A stretch of DNA of 64,000 nt. Source: Alligator mississippiensis. Lineage: Eukaryota > Chordata > Crocodylia > Alligatoridae. The notes under the pieces are model-generated. The model did not search any database, was not told where the DNA came from, and saw only the letters and a program-made list of their open reading frames with translations. The stretch lies in NCBI RefSeq assembly GCF_030867095.1, contig NC_081824.1, positions 171,996,933-172,060,932 of the forward strand, given 5' to 3'. Each line of letters starts with the position of its first letter. Position 1 is the first letter of the stretch. Positions 56,401 to 64,000 of the stretch are shown here, piece by piece. The translations under genes and the position numbers were made by a program.

Positions 56401-57751
56401 TGCTGGAATGAAAGCTTTTCTGCCCCCAGCATTTTTAATCATCAGTATAGGCAGTGCCCAACCCACAAATAAGTACACCAGAACTTTTAATGCTCTGATC
56501 TTAATGACATGAAAAATAATTATGATATTTCCTCATACACCCAGAAACTGATGGTATTTCTCTTTACACCTCTATAGTCAGCAAATGCCTGAAACCATCA
56601 ATCTATAGGAAGATGCAAGAATACTGACAGACTTTGAACAGCATTCCTGGTCTCAGTTTAGGCGTGTGCTCCTTGTCGGAAGAAGCAGTGTGCTCAACAC
56701 AAGACAGCGTATGTTTTACTGCCACATGCCCATATTGAAGTAGGCTGACAGAAAGGTATGGAAGTTTTTTTCCCCTGATCTATATAATTAACAAAGCCAG
56801 TTGGAAAAATCAAATATTTTCCTTCAAAAAATTATGGGCAAATGCCCGACTGAATTTTCTAAACACTTCTAAATGAATATTGCCAGTATTTCCCAATTTT
56901 GTATTTTCACTATGGTTGTTCCCACCCATGGGGGAAAGGGGAGGAAAGGAAGGGGGGACAAAAGTAAAGTGGAAAGAGTAACAAAAACCCAAACACACTC
57001 AAAGCATGAAAAACAGGTTTGCTTTCACTTTTCTCCCATTCTTTTTCAGAGGAAAATAAGAGATGGAGAGAGAAATTGATCTTCCCCTTTTACTTTTTGC
57101 CTTGAAGCTTTGAACATGGAAAACTAACATTTATTTAGATTTCCAAGAACTGGAAAAATTTTACTTCTATATTATTCCAAATCATTTCATTTCAATGCAT
57201 GTCTTCAAAAATGAAAATTTTCCCCACTGCTATGCTTTGTGACACAGAAGTTACGGTCTCAAATCTTTTTTCAACTAGCTGTAATAATTGTTAGCTAGTT
57301 CTGCTAGCCTAGTTAATTTGATCAACATCTTTAATGCTACAGTTTCTGCAGCTGGCCTAGAAGTCCCTAGGCATGGCACTGTTAATTATTATTGCATCTG
57401 GATAGCTTGTACTATCAGATAAAACAGGTACACCCATTGACTGTCATGTAGGGAAACAGGTTTTTGTCCATGATATCTCAATGGGAAAGTAGATGACACA
57501 GGAAGTGCTTCCAGGCTGGATTGTCTGAGCCTGTTTATTGTGGGATGTCCCCTCCAGCCACCCTTTTTATCACCACCCTTTTAGTTTAGCATTTATTTGG
57601 CATGACACATTTCAGTGGACTCACCCAATTTGTATATACATTTCTTGCTGATATTTGTACCATACCCAATACTGTTCCTTAAGTTAGAAGAGTTGTGTAA
57701 GCCAAGAGAGGGCATCTTTGGATGTATTTTTTCTGAAGTGATGGTATTAAA
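53446..57751. other. Mostly unique DNA
   Basis: No coding exon could be supported. The one structured item is 53927-54030, an inverted copy of the module inside the element at 36339. A small Charlie-like bit ('gtacaacctttttcaacctt', about 54272) is suggestive but without ends. Confidence 0.4.
53927..54030. repeat. Dispersed module shared with 36385-36482 (inverted)
   Basis: 'atgcctgctctggagaaggc' and 'gagcaccattcagtttgccc' match the reverse complement of 36385-36482 with few differences over about 100 bases. It is probably part of an unnamed repeat whose borders are not visible here. Confidence 0.7.
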
Positions 57752-58102
57752 CAGGGTGGTCATACTCACTCTGGGCCTGGCACCAAGTCCAGACCGTGGC
57801 ACTTCCTCCCTAGGCCAGATCAATGGGGCCAGTGGCAGATATGAGAGGTCCAGTAGCAGCAGGTCTGTGGGCAGCAGTGTGGATCTAGGACTGGGTAGTA
57901 GAGGCAGCAAAGATTCAGGGCTGCAACAGGGATCAAGCCCTCATTTGCCTCCCTGCTACCAATGGCCGTGTCCATTGGGATTCAGTGACCCTGAATTCAG
58001 CAGCAGGCCACACTAGCCTCACCTCCACGACTTCTGGTAACCCTCCAGACTGCTGGTGGGCTAGATTGAATGGTTCTGTGGGCTGGCTGTTAAATACCCC
58101 TG
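57752..58102. mobile_element. Possible hAT-like element, related to 60379-60605
   Basis: It begins CAGGGTGG, and its right-end reverse complement begins CAGGGGTATTTAACAGCC; only the first few bases are inverted. The left part ('actcactctgggcctgg') is shared with 'actcaccttgggcctgg' at about 60390, and both continue with ccaga and cagcagcagg-type sequence, so it is at least a dispersed repeat. No convincing target duplication. Confidence 0.45.
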
Positions 58103-59825
58103 ATAAAATATAAGAATAGTGTTATCTGGCTCTGCTGTCACAAGGCTTTTTCAACAGTCACCCCCACATTTCCCTCTCTTCTCCAGATAGGCTGAAGCCA
58201 GTGTCAGCAGCCTGCCGTCCATGGGTCAGATCCAGCCCCTGGAGCCGTTCTGTCATGCTTGTGGAGCTGGGGAAGCTTCTGTGACATTTTAGCAGTGGCA
58301 GGTTTTGGCCGGGCAGCAAGGAGAAAAACTGCGGCAACAGCACAGTGGAGGGAAGTAGTGGATAGGTGAGCTGGGTTGAAAGTGGCCTGAACTCAGATCT
58401 AAGCTCTGTGAAAGCAGCCCCCATGCCAAAATGTTGCTCCGTTCTGGGATAGAGTCTCCTTTGAGACACAAGAAAGATAGCCTAACTGAGCAAGCCCTGT
58501 GCTGTTGAGATATGCCTACATATGAGTCACCAGAAACTGCACCAGCTACATTATGCAGGTATGCAGCAGGCATGGCATCCACCAGCATGGAAATGGAGAA
58601 GCAAGAAACAAGTCCGCTAAATACTTGAAATATTTCAAGCTGCACAAGGCCTATAGATAATAAATGGGTCTAAGCAGAGTGTCAACAGCTTGAAGGACTG
58701 TTAGAAAAAAGCAGAGCTGGAAGCCTATATCAGTGTCAGTATGTTTACCAGGAAGGGGTATAAGCTATAGGGAAACCTCTTTCCCTTTCATCTGCATACA
58801 GAGCTTACCAAGTTTAAAGAAATTCCTCCTGTAAAACTTATTACAGCCCTAAATTGGTAAGGGGACCAGGGGATGCTTTCCTGAGGGAAATGTGGTTCTA
58901 CTCCCTTGCTGCTATCTGCTCTCAGTTACAGACACTGCAGCAGTTACCTCCTCCTCCTCTTGCTCTCTCTCACTCTCTATTTACTGACACATTTCTCATC
59001 TGACAGACAAAACAGTCTAGCTGCCTATTCTTCCCCAAAATCCCGAGAGGGCTCAAGCCAAGGCAAAGCACACCAACTGCTCTCCCAGCACCTACCTCAA
59101 TGGGGCTGGAGAGGACACTGAATGAGGGTGCCTAGAGCATTAGGATGCACAAGTGTAGCTGCAGGGAAGCGAGTGTCTGAGAGCACTACCCTCATGCCAT
59201 GACTTCTGGTGCCACATTCTCCGAGCTGAATGTACCTGGCTATAATCCAACACAGAGAGCTGAGCCATGCTAGGCACAAGCCATCGGGATGACTGCATGA
59301 AGCAACTTCAGGCAAAATACTTGCTTGTCTGCCCACACCCCAGCTGAATGGACACATGACTGAGAATCCTGATGTAATACAGGCAGATGTAAAGAGCCTG
59401 CCAAGTAAGCAAGTGTTACACCAAATACATGAGAACTGTGCATCATGGGCAGGGTTAGTTTTCCTTCCACCTACCTCTTCTCTATTTTCTTCACCTATGT
59501 AATCAGAGTGAACTTACAGGCCTCAATATTTACATGAGTCTAGGCATGGACTTTTGGGTTTTTTTAAGCCACATGATGAACAGGGTGCAACCTCATACCT
59601 GTTCCAAGAGGCTCTTGAAATGAGAGGACCCAGCTTAATATATGCTATGCTTGAAGAGTAACTTCTTATGCAAGGGTTTCACAGTGCTATGCAGTCACTC
59701 ACATTTCAGAGGGTAAAATGACTTGCTAAAATACATGTCAGTTAGGAGAGGAAAGGGGCAAGTCTGCCCTTGCTCTTACCTATCAACCACATAGGCTCTT
59801 CTGGGAGCAGGGGTTCAGTGATAGT
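58103..59825. other. Unrecognised DNA
   Basis: No gene seen. 58230-58297 ('ctggagccgttctgtcatgc') is closely related to the filler inside the element at 59826. Confidence 0.4.
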
Positions 59826-60369
59826 AGGCACATATACACATGCAACTAGTCCACATGAATAAACTCTGTAACCTATTGCTCCAGAGTTTTTGTTCCTGGG
59901 TATACTGTTTGAATGTGGAACAATTAACTCCAGGGTAATAAACTTCAGAGTTTGTGAGCAGCATGTGCAGCCTGGTTGGAGAAGTCCCAGCTAGCAAGGG
60001 GTCCCAGGGGTCAGCTTGCCAGCCTGGAGCTGCTCTGACCAGGCTGAATGTGCTGTAGAGTGGCTGGCTAGGGCATGAGGGTACTTCAGTGCAGGGCTAG
60101 CCAGCAGGCAGCCCCACACTGAAGCATCCTTGTGCCTCAGCAAGCTGGGCAGTGCTTACATGCGCTGCTGAGCACAAAAAAACTCCGCAGCAGGATAGTA
60201 CTTGTAAATATAGCCTCTGGAGCTATTTTGTCTGGCTTGCGGAGCTGGGGAGCTTCTGTCACATTTTAGCAGATAGTTTCCTGCACCCTAATAGGGGCAC
60301 ATTGCAGACACCGGGACATTTACTGTAGAGCTAAGTCAGCTCCACAGTAACTCTCATGTAGACACATCC
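59826..60369. mobile_element. Harbinger-like element, long subfamily, with filler
   Basis: The left end AGGCACATATACACATGC and the right-end reverse complement GGATGTGTCTACATGAGAG are inverted, and AGT flanks both sides. It has the 'aataaactctgtaacctatt' start and the 'gagggtacttcagtg' and 'cactgaagcatccttgtgcc' hairpin of 28594 and 36339. Where 36339 has its 23-bp-arm palindrome, this copy has half the palindrome followed by about 65 bases of foreign sequence (60218-60282). Confidence 0.75.
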
Positions 60370-60378
60370 AGTATCAAA

Positions 60379-60605
60379 CAGGTATCAAAACTCACCTTGG
60401 GCCTGGAGCCAGATCTGGACCTTGTCAGTTTCTCTCAAGCCAGATTGTGGGGACAGCAGCAGCTCTGGTGGGTCTGGTGGTAGAGGGAAGGGATCTGTGG
60501 GCATCGGCATGGATCCAGGATTCAGTGACAGAGGCAAGAGGATCCAGGACTAGTGGTAGTGAGTCAGGCCTTGGAAGCAGGGGTGCCAGTACCCAAGAAC
60601 TGACA
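60379..60605. repeat. Dispersed repeat related to 57752-58102
   Basis: Begins 'caggtatcaaaactcacctt' and matches the left part of the element at 57752. The right end is not resolved. Confidence 0.45.
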
Positions 60606-62389
60606 GGCACACACTACTAATTCAGTTCCAAGTTTGGTTAAGACCTAGCTAGGGCACCTCTAAAAGTAAACTGGTGGAGAGTCAGCTAGTAGAATTTTCC
60701 TCTCCGCGTTTATAATAAACAGAATCCATACGTAGCACTCCCAGTCTCCATCCGCTCTGCGTTAACAGCAGTTGTGTTCCATATTGGGTGTGTCTACATG
60801 TGCAATTAGTGTCTCTTAAGGTTAAGCACATTAAAATAAAGTGCTGTAAACTGCATCCGGGCATGCATCTACATGTGCACCTGTGTTGGGATCAAAATTA
60901 TTCCCAAGGGAAGCAGCTGAGTTCAGGGCTGCTCCTGCACCCCCTGCCCTGCTCTGCCCCCCTGCAGCAGCCAGTGGGTTCGCAGAGGGACAGTGGTCAG
61001 GTTTGGGCTCCAGGGAGTTGAGGGGAGCTGCCCCAAAAGCAAGGGACACTCCCAGCCATGTGGAGCTCAGGATTGCAGCTTGGCTTGGTGGCACTGGCTT
61101 GGGGCAATGACCTGTGGCCAAGCAGTAGCAGTGCCCCGAGGTCTCCCCTTCCTTTGCTTGCTGAAGGGACAAGGGAGTTCTCTCTCCCTGCAGCACCAAG
61201 CTGGGGACAGAGAGCTCCCTTGTCCCCTCAGCCCTGCCACTGAAGATGCAACACATGACCCAGTTGGCTTCCACTCCCCACCCATGTCTGGGGGGAGCTG
61301 GGGGCTGAGCAATGCCAGGACGTGGGAGGAAAACGTGTCTTACCATGGTGTCTCCCCACCAGTCCTGGTGCTACTGCCCCTGTGCCCCATGTGTCCCCCT
61401 CCCCAGTTCCAGAGCTGTTCAGCTCCCAGGTACAGGTGGAGAGTAGGAGCTGACTAGGGTATGTTGTTTCCAGGAGTGCTAAGTATTATGTAGTCACCCA
61501 CTAACTTCTGCGGGCATGGCTGACTCTCAGCAAATAGTCAAGCTGCCAGAGAAAAAAGCATTTGCTTAACCACCAAAGATCCTTAGAGGGGTAATGCAAG
61601 ATTGTTATGTAATTGTATTAATGCATGTATGCATGTGCGTGTTTGTGGGCATCTACACGCATACAAAAGATCTGCCTCCCTTTTAGACCTTTAAGCACAT
61701 CCAACAGGGGTGGCCAGTGTGTCATGCACATATTACAAGTGGCACAGGCATCCTCTGTATGTGGCCACCCATCATAGCTGCAGATCAGGGAGGGGACAGG
61801 CAGCACAGCAAACAGGGCAGGAAACAGAAGGTGGAATAATAGACTGGACAGGAGAAGGGGATCTGAGTGGCACTTCGGAGGAGTGCAGGGCTAACTTGTG
61901 GCACACCTGCCAAAAAGGTTGCCCCCGCTGATGTACAGAATGGGGCATTCAGAAAGCAGTCAAAAGCATCCCATCTTGAGATTTTCTAGTTAGCCTGCTA
62001 ATCCTAACCTTCACTTAAATACTCCAGTCTAATATATTTAAAAAAAAAAACCCAAAAAGTTACCTTCCCTCCTTCCCCACAAGGAAAAGACGTTTGAATA
62101 CAAAACTTTGCATACACTTAACAGCATCATCTCCTAATTTAACTCTTCCTGCAGGACTTAACCATAGTCCCTTTTCTGTAATACTTTGCTATGCTGTACC
62201 TACCAGATCTTGTTCATCTAATGTCACTGGGGCTTCACATGGGTGCAGGCATCTGCACAAAACAACTTTCTACATCAGGCCTTTAGCTTCAAGCTCTTTG
62301 GAACAAGACCAGCTCTGTCTGTAAAGAGCAATGTAGGTGCATGGCAGTGTGGAAATAAGGCTTAGTTTCTCAATTCTTTCCTCTGCAGT
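60606..62389. other. Unrecognised DNA with lone Harbinger-like ends
   Basis: GGGTGTGTCTACATGTGC at 60786 and GGGCATCTACACGC at about 61647 look like left ends of the Harbinger-like family, but no right ends are found. The GC-rich 60900-61450 stretch would be the kind of core these elements carry. The frames there (60831-61346, 60993-61457) are composition-driven. Confidence 0.4.
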
Positions 62390-64000
62390 GATGAATACAG
62401 ATAAACTTGTACAATTAACATTTTATTGCAAAATATTAAAATAAATTACATTTTTACAAAGACTTATCCAATATTTACATACAGTGTGGTTCCAGTGACA
62501 ATCAGCGAACAAAGAACAGACTATCTCTTCATGCAATGGAGTGACAGAGATGAAACAGCCGAGACTGTACAAACACTAAAAGCTGCATGGAAAGCAGAGA
62601 CTCTACTTTAAAAAAAAAAAAAAAAAAGTTAAGTGTCACAATTAGAATGAAGCCTAGAAAGCATGAAGATTAGAGATAAAATGGGATTCTTAGGCTTCCG
62701 TTAAGGTCCAGAGGCTTAGTATTGCTTTTTGGTCTCATGTTATTGTGAATGTTGGTATAATTTTACCTATACCATGAAAACCAAATGAGGGGGAAAAAAA
62801 AAAAAAAATAAATAAAAAATCAGAACTTATCCAGGGTGACAAAATGTTGTATATCACTAAGGAATGGTGGTAATATCATGACATCTGTTGCCAGCAACAG
62901 ATTCACATAAATCACGATCACAGGAAAAAGTAAAAATAAAATAAACCAAGGCTATTTGTATATTATTCAGTGGTTTCGTACCCATATCTCAGATTCATTA
63001 GACTCTATACCACAAGACACAAGACCACCATTGATGTTCATTTGGTCACACTAAAACAGATTTGAATGACAAAAGAAAAAGCAATAAGTGACACACAAAA
63101 TTGGCAGGGTGCTAAGAAAGAGGAGGGCACCTTACTGACTGTAGGAACAAGATTCACCAACAGAACATAAAGAGACCTTTAGGAATTGTCAATGCCTTTT
63201 ACATCTCATTGGCTCGTTGTGGCAGAATTGGTCAATGGAAATTGGGCACGAGAAGGGAAGGGACCCTCACTCTGATTAATGCCCCAAAGTTAACGAGAAA
63301 TAGGTCTGTACCAGCAGTCCACTAGAAGGATTCCTGCCCCCTCCTCTCTCCAAATTTATACAAGTGTCTGCCATGAGTCTTGCAGATTTTTATTAGTAAA
63401 TGACTATACAATCCCATCTATAGAAATGCACTTATTTAACCAAACACAGCTAGACAGTTAATTACCTCAGCAAAAAATATTTACCAGATGGCTAAAAAAA
63501 TGGTTCTCCAAAATCATGAACGTAATTTCCTTGAACTACTTCACATTATAAAGATCTTACCAAACAGCATCTGGGAATTCAAAGTGGCCCAAGGCACTTT
63601 TGAAACCGATAGGCCAAAATGTAGGGTAGACACTCTTCTAGTTCACTACTTGGAAATCAAAAAGGCAAACAGATAATGCTAATTTAAGCCTCTAGCCTGC
63701 TGTTTTTCCTAAACAGGATGGAAGACTTGTAGACAAAGGTCTGTCTGGCACCATCATTTAAAAGGACAGTGGACAAACCACCCTTTTGCAGAAGGGGTAT
63801 AAACCAATTTAGTCCCGCTTAAATGTTGGATGCATGTTGGATTTAACAACAACATTTCTTGTGCTGGCTCTTTGCAGACTGGTAAATTTTGCCCAGCATT
63901 AGAGTTAGAGCAAGGCACATGGTTGGCTGCTGGGGAGAAAAACTGTGAAGTGTAATTATGTTTTAAAAAACTCAAACCCAGGAATTCTGCATAGTTCTTG
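62390..64000 (-). other. Candidate 3'UTR of a gene lying beyond the right edge
   Basis: This 1.6-kb stretch is AT-rich, free of recognisable CR1, hAT or Harbinger ends, and lacks coding frames. On the minus strand an AATAAA signal occurs in 'gcaataaaatgttaattg' (about 62405-62425), followed by T-rich DNA. That is what a minus-strand 3'UTR ending near 62395 would look like. The sequence includes A-runs at about 62608-62627 and 62791-62808. No gene could be recognised, and intronic DNA is equally possible. Confidence 0.35.

Overview
This window looks like vertebrate, non-coding, repeat-rich DNA, most likely from a crocodilian or another archosaur/turtle-grade reptile. The main clue is the abundance of CR1 LINEs. 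The youngest copies have the hairpin-type CR1 3' end seen at 25301, 31567 and 32790. They sit among many non-autonomous hAT and Harbinger-like DNA transposons. The species is inferred from repeat character only. No cellular protein-coding exon, tRNA, rRNA or CRISPR array can be supported. The only long reading frame with recognisable protein content is the reverse-transcriptase part of a CR1 element (25387-27306, minus strand).

Layout. From 1 to about 8 kb: a short hAT-like element, old CR1 pieces and a GC-rich hAT element (3127-4061) in otherwise unique AT-rich DNA. From 8.9 to 25 kb: short inverted-repeat elements whose termini resemble GGGCATGTCTACACGTG, flanked by 3-bp direct repeats, with CR1 fragments and one well-delimited hAT (22616-23200). 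From 25 to 34 kb: the CR1-dense part. It holds a nearly intact RT copy, a GC-rich tandem repeat of about 103 bp (30300-31030), and an old CR1 interrupted by a younger one (31567-33960). From 35 to 45 kb: more inverted-repeat elements with long internal palindromes, a second copy of the 3127-type hAT, and a Charlie-like hAT inserted in an old CR1 with an 8-bp target duplication. From 46 to 54 kb: a CA-rich hAT, hairpin DNA at 49 kb, a third 3127-type hAT, and a 1.3-kb Harbinger-like element with a TAA duplication. From 54 to 62 kb: mostly unrecognised DNA with two related repeats. From about 62.4 kb to the end: repeat-poor AT-rich sequence with a minus-strand poly(A) signal, possibly the 3'UTR of a gene beyond the right edge.

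Nothing here forms a pathway. What is worth following is transposon structure: a family with 3-bp target duplications that are not limited to TWA; patched insertions and fold-back duplications at the palindromes of several of its members; hAT elements that share ends but not cores; and nested insertions that give relative ages. I found no convincing new protein-coding system.
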